Shown: positions 41,706 to 50,311 of the stretch, piece by piece | How positions within the stretch are numbered: position 1 is the first letter of the stretch | Layout of the letters: each line of letters opens with the position of its first letter | Assembly: GCA_027022365.1 (NCBI GenBank) | Contig: JALVYU010000026.1 | Coordinates: forward strand, 434,001 to 498,000 | Source of the DNA: Desulfurococcales archaeon | GTDB lineage: Archaea > Thermoproteota > Thermoprotei_A > Sulfolobales > Desulfurococcaceae | Length of the DNA: 64,000 bases | Reading direction: 5' to 3' | The notes under the pieces: generated by a model | The model's database searches: none | Seen by the model: the letters and a program-made list of their open reading frames with translations, nothing else | Told to the model about the DNA's origin: nothing | Program-made: the position numbers and the translations under genes

Positions 41706-42780
41706 TTTTATCCAACCTGTTATAAAGGACTGTGGCTAGAGCTATAAGTCCTGCGGCTGCAGCATAATCTGTAGATAAAGTGATTCCGGGTGCTATGTCT
41801 ACTACTAGATCGGCGAACCTGTAGATCCCGAGAGGAATCCCTTCTCTCGAGCCAAATAAGAGGTTAACTCTTTTCTTCGACTTCAATATAAGGTCTTGGA
41901 GCTCATCTGCCGCATCCAATATATATTTTCCTTCAGGCTCAAACACTATTATCACTTCATCAGCACGATCACGTATAAGCTGGTGGATATCTTGTACCTT
42001 GATCGGCACCTTACGTGTTTTACGATGATAACTCCTCTTCTGTATCTCATATCTTGAACGTATTCCTTCTTCTACACTAAGAATGAACTCGGCGAGTTGT
42101 ACACCATCGATAATGCCTGCAGGCGCGATAACGAGTTCACCGATCTCAAAATTCTGTACTTCTCTCCCTATTCTTCTACCCATGTTTCTGATCGCATCTG
42201 TAGGGCCCAAGTAGGGCATCTGTACAACTGCGAATCTCTTGAAAAGACAGTGAATAGTTTTCTTTCCGGGTGATATTTTATGGTATTCAAAACTACCCGG
42301 AAGAATACTGATATAGGCTTTGTCCTGTATTATCTCAACTAAGACTATTTTATCTGGATATCTAAGGTTGACAGAAGCATTGGTTGCACGACGTACATAG
42401 TCTCCAACTATTATATTGACATCTATACTTGTAAAGTTGTGTCTTCCACGTCGAGTGGTTCTAACAGCAAATGTTTCAGAAGGACCAATATGCTCTTTAG
42501 CCAGCTCTGCAGCTATCTCGGCTATTTTATGTGGGTCCGCAGGGGATTCAGCTAGAATCGGAATGATCTTATCGGCCTCAACAACGTTCTTTTCGATGTA
42601 ATCCATTAGTTCATCTACACTGTGCTCACCATATCTTACTAGAACGAGTCCTTTGAACTTTCGCGGACAAGCTATAACAACGGCTTTTTCATCGTATTCC
42701 TTTATTCTCGACGCAACAATTTTTTCGAAGCCCAGCCCCGTCTTTATAAGTATGTCAAAGGATCCTTCCTTCAAAGACAT
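41638..42780 (-). CDS. THUMP-SPOUT domain RNA methyltransferase (predicted)
   Basis: A 380-residue protein with an N-terminal THUMP-like RNA-binding region (roughly residues 60-165, with PHKIAEIAAELAKEHIGPSETFAVRTTRRGRHNFTS in parts) and a C-terminal SPOUT-like knot region: LLFGSREGIPLGIYRFADLVVDIAPGITLSTDYA, typical of COG1818 proteins. Probably methylates a tRNA or rRNA base; substrate not assigned here. The C-terminal tail after TVLYNRLDKIEG is Gly/Asn-rich and overlaps the next gene by 68 nt. Confidence 0.82.
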   Translation of the reverse strand: MSLKEGSFDILIKTGLGFEKIVASRIKEYDEKAVVIACPRKFKGLVLVRYGEHSVDELMDYIEKNVVEADKIIPILAESPADPHKIAEIAAELAKEHIGPSETFAVRTTRRGRHNFTSIDVNIIVGDYVRRATNASVNLRYPDKIVLVEIIQDKAYISILPGSFEYHKISPGKKTIHCLFKRFAVVQMPYLGPTDAIRNMGRRIGREVQNFEIGELVIAPAGIIDGVQLAEFILSVEEGIRSRYEIQKRSYHRKTRKVPIKVQDIHQLIRDRADEVIIVFEPEGKYILDAADELQDLILKSKKRVNLLFGSREGIPLGIYRFADLVVDIAPGITLSTDYAAAAGLIALATVLYNRLDKIEGNNIGGGEGGKTLANNRNNT

Positions 42781-42845
42781 TATAGATTCCTCTACTAATT
42801 CGAGGAATAAAGGATCTGAAAGACGAATTATTGTTGTCTTTACGG

Positions 42846-43487
42846 CTATCTTCTCCTCAGCTGTAGCGGTGATACCACTACTGCGGGCTTAGGGCCCTCG
42901 GGTGTCGGTATCATTAATAATTTTGATTTGTATATCTCGACTTTACGTATCGGGTAGATCTTGCGTGCTCTCTCCATGATTTCTGCGCTCATTCTACCAA
43001 ATAGCATTTCTTGGATTAGCTCGTCAAGCGTAAGTTGTGGTACTTTTGATTTTACGTATTCTTCCATTATCTTCCTTATAGCTCTCTTCTGGCTTGTTTT
43101 GCACCTATAGCTTGTTAGAGCTACTACTGTTAGGCGTAAGCGATACTGATCCTTTGTCTCAACATTGAATATGCCTTGGATTTTACTGCTTTTTCTTCTG
43201 ATTAGGCTCTTCATATAGTCTCTTGATATTTCGTGTCCTTTGAATCTCGTATATGCTTTGTCGCCTTCTACTTTGATTATTTGGAAGTACAACCTTATAT
43301 GAACCTGTGTTATGTCACCTGTAATATCATATAACGTTGTCTCCATAACTCTGCCGATAAGTTTTAATGGATCATCAGCGGGTGTGGTTCCTATGGATAT
43401 TTCGCCAAATATTGGTGGTGCGATTACAGTATACCATTTCTTGAGCTTCCATTTATCACGTATAGCAAACTTTCTCCGAGCGGGCAT
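42846..43487 (-). CDS. rps3ae: Ribosomal protein S3Ae (eS1)
   Basis: Small-subunit protein of the platform. Marks: MPARRKFAIRDKWKLKKWYTVIAPPIFGE, IGTTPADDPLKLIGRVMETTLYDITGD, and RRKSSKIQGIFNVETKD. About 213 residues from ATG 43487, which follows GAGGAAGGAT; a longer frame from 43529 adds residues not seen in the family. Downstream is the THUMP-SPOUT gene; upstream lie Pcc1, the Cdc45/RecJ-like gene and S15, a linkage conserved in archaea. Confidence 0.95.
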   Translation of the reverse strand: MPARRKFAIRDKWKLKKWYTVIAPPIFGEISIGTTPADDPLKLIGRVMETTLYDITGDITQVHIRLYFQIIKVEGDKAYTRFKGHEISRDYMKSLIRRKSSKIQGIFNVETKDQYRLRLTVVALTSYRCKTSQKRAIRKIMEEYVKSKVPQLTLDELIQEMLFGRMSAEIMERARKIYPIRKVEIYKSKLLMIPTPEGPKPAVVVSPLQLRRR

Positions 43488-43560
43488 AATCCTTCCTCTC
43501 ACACTTCTACTTACTAAGACTCTTACCATTTAATTGGGGCTATATAAGACTTTATGAATT

Positions 43561-43821
43561 TTACCTTATTTTGAGACATTTGATCGTATCTTCAATTAGC
43601 TCTAACATACATGTAACATCGTCGAGAGTTCCTCTAAGGCTATCAAAATGCTTCGGTGAGCTATCCTTTATCTTTATTTCGATAATGTATTCATTTTCGG
43701 ATATCTCTTCATTGATCTCCATGAAGCCCGGTGTTACCATGTTGTCCGGATGTAATGCTTTCCATACAGCACGGATTTTTCTATTATCTTCAGCCCTTAT
43801 TCTGAAATATGCTTCAAACAA
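43561..43821 (-). CDS. pcc1: KEOPS complex subunit Pcc1
   Basis: Dimerisation subunit of the KEOPS complex, which with Kae1, Bud32 and Cgi121 makes the t6A37 modification of ANN-decoding tRNAs. 86 residues with Pcc1 pattern: strand (FEAYFRIRAED), helix (RKIRAVWKALHPDN), NEYIIEIKIKDSSPKHFDSLRGTLDDVTCMLELIEDTIK in typical order, the SLRGT-D-V motif being the best mark. Bud32 and Kae1 lie 2.4-4 kb away. It follows the Cdc45/RecJ-like gene by 12 nt. Confidence 0.87.
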   Translation of the reverse strand: MFEAYFRIRAEDNRKIRAVWKALHPDNMVTPGFMEINEEISENEYIIEIKIKDSSPKHFDSLRGTLDDVTCMLELIEDTIKCLKIR

Positions 43822-43833
43822 ACATACTCAACC

Positions 43834-44979
43834 TCATATTTTACACAATTGTAGTTCATCACAGACAGATAATGCATACTCAATATCTTTTCCGATACGA
43901 AGTAGTTCTCTTAGAACAGTAATACTACGTCCATTACTGATTATACTTACTGGCTTCTGATTTAGCAATCCTAGGCTCCTTAATATATCTACATATATAT
44001 CGGGCCTCTCAATACGATCGGTATCTATGCTCCTGCCACTTAACCATAATCTTATTCCATGCGAAATTTCATTTGCAAGCATGTCTATGTAATAATCGTA
44101 GAGCGAGATAATGCTGTATAGAATATTAGGATCAAGCGATAAATTGGATAATATGTTCACAGTTCCTCGCTCTAGCGACTCGTAGATTATCAAAGAACCA
44201 AGCGTTTCAAAACTTTCAAGCCGAGTATCCCCTATATAGAAGTAGTATGTGAATCCTATGAGTTTCAATAGGATGGTTTTCCGCGTGTTTTCATCTATTT
44301 CTAATGCTTCATAAAGAGCTGCTGCGAATTTCTTGGCCCTCTCCGGCTCCTCTTCGAGGAATATTGAAGATGAATTCAATGATTCGACGCTTTCTGTGTT
44401 GAATAATTTCTTTAGAAAGGCCAGTACTTGGCCGCGTTCACCAGTTAGACCTGGTAGGAATGGTATTAGTGTACGAGTAATCATTTCAACTAAACTTCTT
44501 TTCCTCCAGCCCCAGAATCTGAAACCAAATTCTATCTCGGCTTTATCGTTGTCGATAAGTTCTTGTAGAAACTTCTTTTCAGTTCCTTGGAACCCTTCTT
44601 TTCCTAGATCTCTCTCTTTGTAAATTCCTGCTAGGATAGCCAAGATCTTGTCGTAATCTGATACTATCCAATAGTTTTCAAGGCCTGTAACAATGTATGA
44701 GGATAGACTGCTATCCTGTTTATCCCATACGAGTTCTTGGCACCACTTTTTCGCCTGTGATGGCTTAGGAATATTGAGAAGTATTGTTGGTTCATCGGTC
44801 TCTAGACATGTTTTTACATCAAGGTTTATTACAGTATGTATGTCGTGTTCGCCGAGGTTTCTTGCCAGAATACTTGCAGCAATTAATGAATCGATATCAG
44901 TGAGTGGTATTATTCTCAAGAAACCATATTCACGGGCAGTATTGATAAGCACGGGTATACTCTTCTCCAAGAGATACAA
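43834..44979 (-). CDS. Cdc45/RecJ-like DHH protein with degraded catalytic motifs
   Basis: A 381-residue protein that keeps the first DHH-domain unit in shape (FLRIIPLTDIDSLIAASILARNLGEHDIHTVINL) but has LTDIDSL in place of the metal-binding NxDxDxxAS motif, and no clear DHH triad later on. In Crenarchaeota such an inactivated RecJ homologue associates with GINS and MCM as the Cdc45 equivalent in the replicative helicase. The S15-RecJ/Cdc45-Pcc1-S3Ae order supports this. The identity is inferred from context and fold, since similarity in this family is low. Confidence 0.7.
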   Translation of the reverse strand: MYLLEKSIPVLINTAREYGFLRIIPLTDIDSLIAASILARNLGEHDIHTVINLDVKTCLETDEPTILLNIPKPSQAKKWCQELVWDKQDSSLSSYIVTGLENYWIVSDYDKILAILAGIYKERDLGKEGFQGTEKKFLQELIDNDKAEIEFGFRFWGWRKRSLVEMITRTLIPFLPGLTGERGQVLAFLKKLFNTESVESLNSSSIFLEEEPERAKKFAAALYEALEIDENTRKTILLKLIGFTYYFYIGDTRLESFETLGSLIIYESLERGTVNILSNLSLDPNILYSIISLYDYYIDMLANEISHGIRLWLSGRSIDTDRIERPDIYVDILRSLGLLNQKPVSIISNGRSITVLRELLRIGKDIEYALSVCDELQLCKI

Positions 44980-45097
44980 CCCTTGTATTTATACGTTAGT
45001 TCAATTATTGATTCGCAAAAATATCTTAGTATCTTTGCTTGTTATTATAGATTTTAGAACGAATTCGTTTAATTGTAAAAATAGCTGTGTAGTAGCG

Positions 45098-45562
45098 CTA
45101 GATGTAGCTTGATACTATTAATCTTGCCTGATCTGGTGTATACTTCCAGTCTGGCGGCAGTCTCCCTATTCTCTTATAGTATTTTACTAGCCTATGTATC
45201 TTAGACTCTAGATCCATTAATCCTTTTTTAGCATGGTAATCCTTCGGATGTTCTTCTAGATGTCTTCTAAGGTTAACTGCTTTCTTCATTAGGAATAATA
45301 GGTCTTCAGGTATTGGTAGGTTAGCACCGTGTTTTTCGAGTATTTTCACTAGTTTTTTACCTGTTACTTGCTTGACTAGGGGTATCCCGTACTGGTCACG
45401 AAGTATTATTCCGATCATTGATGGTGTATAGCCCTTCTTAGCTAGCTCTACCACAAGTAGCTCTACATCGTTAGGGCTCATATCGAGTTTTAGCCATTTT
45501 GGCGGTCCAGCCCTAGCAGGTCGTGTTGAGTGTGATTGTCCCTTGTCTCGTTTCTTGTTCAC
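45098..45562 (-). CDS. rps15: Ribosomal protein S15 (uS15)
   Basis: Small-subunit protein in the eukaryotic/archaeal form with the N-terminal extension [17 protein letters not shown]. The S15 core spans [49 protein letters not shown] in several helices. 154 residues. GTG 45562 follows GGTGCT by 5 nt. It is located upstream of the Cdc45/RecJ-like gene, from which a 118-nt gap separates it. Confidence 0.96.
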   Translation of the reverse strand: MNKKRDKGQSHSTRPARAGPPKWLKLDMSPNDVELLVVELAKKGYTPSMIGIILRDQYGIPLVKQVTGKKLVKILEKHGANLPIPEDLLFLMKKAVNLRRHLEEHPKDYHAKKGLMDLESKIHRLVKYYKRIGRLPPDWKYTPDQARLIVSSYI

Positions 45563-45610
45563 GGCTAAGCACCAGTATTGTTTTATTTCTCACCTATCCC
45601 GGTTAATAGT

Positions 45611-46225
45611 TTACGGGGCATTTAAATTTATGTCGGATAACGATTCTAATAGCTTTTTTAGTTTATATAATGCTTTTCTCACAGCTTTTGCTCGGTGTGA
45701 GAAAACGTTTTTCTCGTTTACACTCATTTCTGCAAAGGTTCTTTCTTCTCCCAAGGGGATGAATATAGGATCGAAACCAAATCCTTTATCTCCTCTTTTT
45801 TCGTAAGCTATGCTTCCTCTACACTCTCCTCTCTCCACAATGATGAACGGTGGATATATTATGGTAACCACCGATCTAAATGTTGCATATCGCTCAGTCT
45901 TGTTCATCATTAACTTTAGTATTCCATCACATCCAATGGTTTTGTATACATAGCTACTATATGGGCCGGGAAAACCGTTTAGTGCATCAATGAATAGACC
46001 CGCATCTTCGATCATTAGGGGCTTCTTCAAATATTTATATGCCTCGATCGCCGCTGTTATGCTTATGTCTTCGAGACTATCTGATTGGATCTCTAATTTG
46101 TATCCGGGCTTCATCACTGTTTTGAAGCCTAGGCTTCTGGCAATAGGTAGTACTTCAGTGTATTTGTGTTTATTACCTGTTATGAATAATATTTCAATTT
46201 CATCTAGGTTACCTATATCTTTCAT
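45611..46225 (-). CDS. XTP/dITP (non-canonical purine NTP) pyrophosphatase
   Basis: HAM1/RdgB-family enzyme that hydrolyses dITP, XTP and related deaminated nucleotides to keep them out of nucleic acids. Marks: FITGNKHKYTEVLPIA, KPLMIEDAGLFIDALNGFPGPYSSYV, DKGFGFDPIFIPLGEERTFAEM and the final FSHRAKAV. 204 residues. The start overlaps the Bud32 end by 17 nt. The S15 gene follows by 48 nt. Confidence 0.95.
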   Translation of the reverse strand: MKDIGNLDEIEILFITGNKHKYTEVLPIARSLGFKTVMKPGYKLEIQSDSLEDISITAAIEAYKYLKKPLMIEDAGLFIDALNGFPGPYSSYVYKTIGCDGILKLMMNKTERYATFRSVVTIIYPPFIIVERGECRGSIAYEKRGDKGFGFDPIFIPLGEERTFAEMSVNEKNVFSHRAKAVRKALYKLKKLLESLSDINLNAP

Positions 46226-46889
46226 GTTCCAGCCTCTTTTTCAGTCTTTCCTCAACGTATCTTCCTCTCAGCTTAATCTCATGTACTCTATTCTTAATCT
46301 CATGCGCATTTTCTCCATAACCCTCCATATAACCCTGCCAGAAACTTTCAACGAATGATTTGCTTAGCTCTGGTGCCAACGCATTTATACTTCTTTCAAT
46401 CAGATGTATATCAATAGCATATTCTTCAATATCAGTGCTATATCCTGCAAGTCCGAAATCGATCAGGAAAATACGGTCGATGTTTTTACTATAGAGGATA
46501 TTTGCTAGAGTGAGATCACCGTGATAAATGTTTAAGCGATGCATTTTTCCCACATATTTGCCGAGACGATAGGCGATCGAATTAACAACATCTTTCTTCA
46601 ATTGGTAGATTATATCTGATAGCTTCTTACCCGGCACATATTCCATTACGATTATAGAGTTAAATGGATCGACAAAGAGAGGGGCAGGCACTGGTAAGTT
46701 TGAAGAATATAGTTTAGAGAGGACTCTTGCCTCCGTTTTTGTCCTTCTTTCCCTAAATAGTCTGTCAAATAATGGGTGTCTATAGGGCTTGCTAATCCTA
46801 TGCTTAACTATGAGTTTTGCGTCAAAAACCTCCAAAAGATAGATTTTTGCCTCGGCTCCTTCGCCCAGCAGGGTCAGTCTGGAAGCCAT
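46209..46889 (-). CDS. bud32: KEOPS kinase/ATPase Bud32 (PRPK)
   Basis: Small atypical protein kinase of the KEOPS complex that stimulates t6A synthesis by Kae1. Kinase motifs: GEGAEAKIYL (P-loop), Lys in AKLIVKHRISKPYRHP, IVMEYVPGKKLSD, YHGDLTLANILY (catalytic loop) and IFLIDFGLAGYS (DFG). 226 residues with no activation loop extension, typical of Bud32. It overlaps Kae1 by 16 nt; in Euryarchaeota the two are often one fused protein, and here they are separate genes. Confidence 0.96.
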   Translation of the reverse strand: MASRLTLLGEGAEAKIYLLEVFDAKLIVKHRISKPYRHPLFDRLFRERRTKTEARVLSKLYSSNLPVPAPLFVDPFNSIIVMEYVPGKKLSDIIYQLKKDVVNSIAYRLGKYVGKMHRLNIYHGDLTLANILYSKNIDRIFLIDFGLAGYSTDIEEYAIDIHLIERSINALAPELSKSFVESFWQGYMEGYGENAHEIKNRVHEIKLRGRYVEERLKKRLEHERYR

Positions 46890-47893
46890 GGAAGCTCGAC
46901 CTCATCGAGACGCCATCTCTGCTTGATAAATGCTTTTTCAGGCTCTATGGTTATACCATGCTCGTATAGTAGCAGGCCTGTATAAGCAATCATGGCTCCA
47001 TTATCTCCGGAAACCTCTGGAGGTGTCCCCTCGTAGCGGGCTCCATGCAGGGCGGCCATTGTATCAAGTTTTTGCCGTAGAACATTGTTGGAAGCAACGC
47101 CCCCAACTAATAATACCTCTCTCTTCCCGGTGAGCAGTAAAGCCCTCTCCGCGACTTCGACGATCATATCGAACGCTGTTTCCCTTAGGCTCAAACAAAT
47201 ATCTCCAAGTTCTTCTCGGGCTTTGATTTTTTCAGCATACTTAAGGCTAGCCGTTAATAGTCCTGAGAAGCTCAGATCTATTCCTTTTACCGTATAGGGT
47301 AGATCTATGAAGCTTTGCCCCCACTCACTACATATGTCAATCTGGTGCTTGCCATTGACAACATATGGCGGAGCCAAACCTACCTCGCGCACGAACGTAT
47401 CGAGGAGATTGCCTAGGGGTATATCTAGAGTTTCTCCTAGAATTCTGTATCTTTTTTTCCTTTGAATAGCGACTAATGTGTTTCCACCAGAGACATATAT
47501 CACTAGAGGATCAGTGAATCCTGCAACAAATTTACCTATCTCTATATGGGCGACGGCATGATTAACAGGTATTAGAGGTTTGGAATAATAGGAGGATAGA
47601 AATCTTGCAAGGGTTGCACCTACACGTAGACAAGGGCCTAGACCAGGACCCAAAGCAACAGCTATGGCATCAACGTCTTTAATGCTTATTCCAGCTTTAT
47701 CCAGGGCAGATTTTAGTACGCGTGGGGCCTCCCTGGCATGGTGTAGGGAAGCCTCGCGGGGATGTATTCCTCCCCTGGCAGGTATGTATTTAGAGTACTC
47801 GTTCGCCAGAATCCTTATCCTATAGTCATTTCGCTGTACAATGCCTACCCCGAATGTATGGCTTGTCGATTCGATCCCTATGACTGTCGTCAA
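46874..47893 (-). CDS. kae1: KEOPS subunit Kae1 (t6A synthase)
   Basis: Catalytic subunit that transfers threonylcarbamoyl to A37 of tRNA. The iron ligand motif is NHAVAHIEIG (His-x3-His), the start TVIGIESTSHTFGVGI is typical, and ALGPGLGPCLRVG, VYVSGGNT (IYVSGGNTLVAI) and GVASNNVLRQKL are conserved. 339 residues; TTG start. It overlaps bud32 by 16 nt. S27Ae, S24e and the transcription/translation genes lie upstream on the same strand. Confidence 0.97.
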   Translation of the reverse strand: MTTVIGIESTSHTFGVGIVQRNDYRIRILANEYSKYIPARGGIHPREASLHHAREAPRVLKSALDKAGISIKDVDAIAVALGPGLGPCLRVGATLARFLSSYYSKPLIPVNHAVAHIEIGKFVAGFTDPLVIYVSGGNTLVAIQRKKRYRILGETLDIPLGNLLDTFVREVGLAPPYVVNGKHQIDICSEWGQSFIDLPYTVKGIDLSFSGLLTASLKYAEKIKAREELGDICLSLRETAFDMIVEVAERALLLTGKREVLLVGGVASNNVLRQKLDTMAALHGARYEGTPPEVSGDNGAMIAYTGLLLYEHGITIEPEKAFIKQRWRLDEVELPWLPD

Positions 47894-47987
47894 TTCTTAT
47901 CTACTCTATTCAATGCTATTAGTATTAGTGTCTAATTGGTGTCTGATTAGGAGATAGTTTATCAGAAAACTACTTGATATCTGTTTA

Positions 47988-48158
47988 TTACTTCTTATCT
48001 CTAACGTATTCAACATAACCGCATTTGCCGCAGTGCCATCTGGGAATGGGTTTCTTATGGAATGCCATGAAGCTACCGCATTTGGGGCATTTCTTGTTTT
48101 TTGGCTTTATGGTGCCAGTGTTATAATCGAATTCGTATAGTTTGTGTACGTGGGCCAC
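47988..48158 (-). CDS. rps27ae: Ribosomal protein S27Ae (eS31)
   Basis: A 56-residue zinc-ribbon protein, short enough to be easily missed. The minus-strand frame from GTG 48158 gives an opening [13 protein letters not shown], zinc ligands CPKCGSF and CGKCGY, and a conserved region [13 protein letters not shown], ending [14 protein letters not shown] lies 4 nt before the GTG. It directly follows S24e (5 nt), the standard archaeal S24e-S27Ae linkage, and precedes Kae1. Confidence 0.95.
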   Translation of the reverse strand: MAHVHKLYEFDYNTGTIKPKNKKCPKCGSFMAFHKKPIPRWHCGKCGYVEYVRDKK

Positions 48159-48163
48159 CTAGT

Positions 48164-48520
48164 TCACCCCATACCCTGTTCTTTCATCATTTGTTCAAGC
48201 TGGTAGGACTGGGTTGCATATTCGTTTCTTTTAATTACATGTGGTGGCTCGAATGCTTTTGCTCTCTCAGGGCTATCATATATGTGGACTTCAACATTAG
48301 AAACACCCATACCGTATTCTGTATCTATTCTTCTCACATAAACTCTTTCAATATCTACACCATACGCCTTAGCGAGCTCTACACGTATGAGCCCTCTAGA
48401 AGGAGTTGTTCGTCCTATATGTGCTATTCGTACAATAATTTCTTTTCTTCTAATTAGCGGGTTATACCATTCTTTTACTATCTCGGCGGTGTAATCCCCT
48501 AGTTGTAGCTGTTTTCCCAA
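48164..48520 (-). CDS. rps24e: Ribosomal protein S24e (eS24)
   Basis: Small-subunit protein. Marks: YNPLIRRKEIIVRIAHIG, TPSRGLIRVELAKAYGVDIERVYVRRIDTEYGMGVSNVEVHIYDSPE in family order and ending with YATQSYQLEQMMK. 118 residues; TTG 48520 start. It follows the DUF359 kinase gene by 4 nt in the S27Ae-S24e-DUF359-Spt4-Rpo7 operon. Confidence 0.95.
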   Translation of the reverse strand: MGKQLQLGDYTAEIVKEWYNPLIRRKEIIVRIAHIGRTTPSRGLIRVELAKAYGVDIERVYVRRIDTEYGMGVSNVEVHIYDSPERAKAFEPPHVIKRNEYATQSYQLEQMMKEQGMG

Positions 48521-48524
48521 ACCA

Positions 48525-49070
48525 TTATCCCCCTATTTTATTTTGTTTATCTCTCATTATGGTTCCGGTACTCACCTTATTTAAGAACACTATGTCTGGT
48601 TTAAATCTTTTAAGTAATCGACGTGCTTTAACGGTATCCGAACACGTAATAACCGCTCCATAACCAGGGTATCCATATATGATTATTTTTTTCTCATTGG
48701 TCAGTGAGATGCTCATTGTCAATAGATCCTCTTCTCCGTATACCATGTATTTTTCCTTCTTCAATATTGTAAGGGTTCTAGAGTTCTGGGATACTGTGCC
48801 TTGAGGATTAATGATCAGGATAGAATTGCTCAGATCTACGTCCGAATGCTCATATTTCTTTGTTCTACGTGTTTTGAAATCGATTATTCTGATGTCTCCG
48901 CGGAATTTTTGTGATACTACGTCGCCTACTAGGTAATCACCTCTTATATTGCATGTAAATAATTTACCCGCTTTTTCACTAATGATTAATGTTCCGTGGG
49001 GATAAGCGAAGTAGCTCCGTAGAGTAGTAGGTAGCTTTAAAACAGGTATAGGTATTTTGGGGTTATGCAA
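48525..49070 (-). CDS. GTP-dependent dephospho-CoA kinase (DUF359)
   Basis: Archaeal DUF359 enzyme for the last step of coenzyme A synthesis, phosphorylating dephospho-CoA with GTP; it is unrelated to bacterial CoaE and has a thiamine pyrophosphokinase-like fold. Conserved GDYLVGDVVSQ and RIIDFKTRRTKK (Asp/Lys/Thr-x-Arg) are visible, then ILIINPQGTVS and VYGEEDLLTM. 181 residues. TTG 49070 start overlaps Spt4 by 8 nt. Placement between S24e and Spt4 is usual for this family. Confidence 0.9.
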   Translation of the reverse strand: MHNPKIPIPVLKLPTTLRSYFAYPHGTLIISEKAGKLFTCNIRGDYLVGDVVSQKFRGDIRIIDFKTRRTKKYEHSDVDLSNSILIINPQGTVSQNSRTLTILKKEKYMVYGEEDLLTMSISLTNEKKIIIYGYPGYGAVITCSDTVKARRLLKRFKPDIVFLNKVSTGTIMRDKQNKIGG

Positions 49071-49269
49071 CCTTGATCGCGTATCTACCAGGTTTTTCTA
49101 TTCCAAGCATTTTAGCAACTAGTGATTTTTCGGGATCAATTATTATTACTACTCCTTCCCATTCATCAGTGAAATCGTTAGAACCACACACCGGGCATAT
49201 TTCTACATCTTTATCTACTAGAGCTTTGCATTTCCTGCATGCTTTGAATGGTTTTCGCTTTATAGGCAA
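49063..49269 (-). CDS. spt4: Transcription elongation factor Spt4 (Rpo E2)
   Basis: Zinc-binding partner of Spt5 that clamps RNA polymerase during elongation. 68 residues with CRKC near the start and CPVCGS, then EWEGVVIIIDPEKSLVAK and the final IEKPGRYAIKV. Start TTG 49269 has GGTGAT 5 nt upstream. It lies between Rpo7 (6 nt) and the DUF359 kinase gene (8 nt overlap), the conserved order. Confidence 0.96.
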   Translation of the reverse strand: MPIKRKPFKACRKCKALVDKDVEICPVCGSNDFTDEWEGVVIIIDPEKSLVAKMLGIEKPGRYAIKVA

Positions 49270-49275
49270 GTATTA

Positions 49276-49815
49276 TCACCCCTTCTTCTTGAGCCATTTG
49301 AGGTTGCCTAGATATGGTTGTCTCATTGTCAGTTGGACTCTTAGGCCTTTGCCTGGAAGCGGTGCAACGTTGTAAACTCTTGCTCTTACTATGTCACCTT
49401 TTTCAATCATTCTCTTAGAGTCTCTGAGTAGAAGCGCAGGGCGTGTGGGATCATATTCTATTCTCTCGTCTGCTATCTGGTTAATGTATATGAATCCATC
49501 AGACGCTCCCAAGTCGACGAATACACCGTTTTTAACAACAGTATTTACTTCTCCCTCTACGACTTCTTTGATGAAAGGATAGAATGCAAGGATGGTAAAT
49601 TCTACTTTATGATATGTTGCACCATCTCCGGGTATTATTTTTCCTTGGGGATCAACGTCGACATCAAATACTGTCACTATAATGCCCATATTTCTCGTTA
49701 TCACGCCTTCATACTTTCTTCTCAGCTCTTCCCACGCCGCGATATCGAGTGGCTTTCCGAACTTGTCAGGCGGTATTCTTACTACATCTCGAACCCTGTA
49801 GATTCTGTAGACCAA
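49276..49815 (-). CDS. rpoE1: RNA polymerase subunit Rpo7 (RpoE1)
   Basis: Stalk subunit of archaeal RNA polymerase, partner of Rpo4. N-terminal tip domain (MVYRIYRVRDVVRIPP, YEGVITRNMGIIVTVFDV) and C-terminal S1 domain (VVEGEVNTVVKNGVFVDLGASDGFIY, KGDIVRARVYNVA). 179 residues; TTG start with GGTGAA 5 nt upstream. The end of the protein is basic (LKWLKKKG). Confidence 0.96.
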   Translation of the reverse strand: MVYRIYRVRDVVRIPPDKFGKPLDIAAWEELRRKYEGVITRNMGIIVTVFDVDVDPQGKIIPGDGATYHKVEFTILAFYPFIKEVVEGEVNTVVKNGVFVDLGASDGFIYINQIADERIEYDPTRPALLLRDSKRMIEKGDIVRARVYNVAPLPGKGLRVQLTMRQPYLGNLKWLKKKG

Positions 49816-49903
49816 TTCGTTTCACCGTAATCCATCCTTGTTTAGACACAAATATTATTTACAGTTGAATAAAAACTTAACAATATAATGATTTGTGTGG
49901 CAG

Positions 49904-50311
49904 TTAATACTCTATTCCCTCTACATCAACCATCATTTTTTCTTCACGGAGATATATTTCGGGTATGCCTTCTCTTCTAAGCTTTTTACGTAGTTCTCTA
50001 TCGTTTGTTGCAACGCCACACTTGTTTTCCTTAGCGTAGTATAGGATTAGATCATCTGTAGGCATGTTTTTTATATCTATATTGACTACTTTACAGTACA
50101 TACGCGCTATTTCTAGTGCGAGTCTTGCTGGTTTTGATATACTAGGCTTGTTGGATTTTGCAAGTTTTTCGAGCTCTTTTATAATCGGTGTTAGCACGAT
50201 GTAGTCGGGCTTAGTGTCGATTATGTCCTCGATCTGTTCAAAAACATTGATTCCACGGGCAACGGTCATTAACATATTTGTATCTAACACTATACATGGT
50301 CTTTTCCTCAC
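49904..50311 (-). CDS. PIN-domain ribonuclease (Fcf1-like)
   Basis: A 135-residue single PIN domain with the acidic site intact: LDTNMLM (first Asp), ELEKLAKS (Glu), [13 protein letters not shown] (Asp) and [12 protein letters not shown] (Asp). It starts with GTGA overlapping the aIF2-gamma stop. A PIN protein next to aIF2-gamma is conserved in archaea and is thought to be an rRNA-processing nuclease related to eukaryotic Fcf1/Utp24, rather than a VapC toxin, since no antitoxin is present. It may act on pre-16S rRNA. Confidence 0.88.
   Translation of the reverse strand: MRKRPCIVLDTNMLMTVARGINVFEQIEDIIDTKPDYIVLTPIIKELEKLAKSNKPSISKPARLALEIARMYCKVVNIDIKNMPTDDLILYYAKENKCGVATNDRELRKKLRREGIPEIYLREEKMMVDVEGIEY

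Noticed and set aside
47941..47966. Inverted repeat TCTGAT/ATCAGA between Kae1 and S27Ae as a terminator
   Set aside because: Only six base pairs, AT-rich, with no following T-run on the transcribed strand; too weak to call.
49904..50311. VapC toxin
   Set aside because: The PIN gene overlaps aIF2-gamma in a conserved archaeal pairing and has no antitoxin partner, so an Fcf1-like RNA-processing role fits better.
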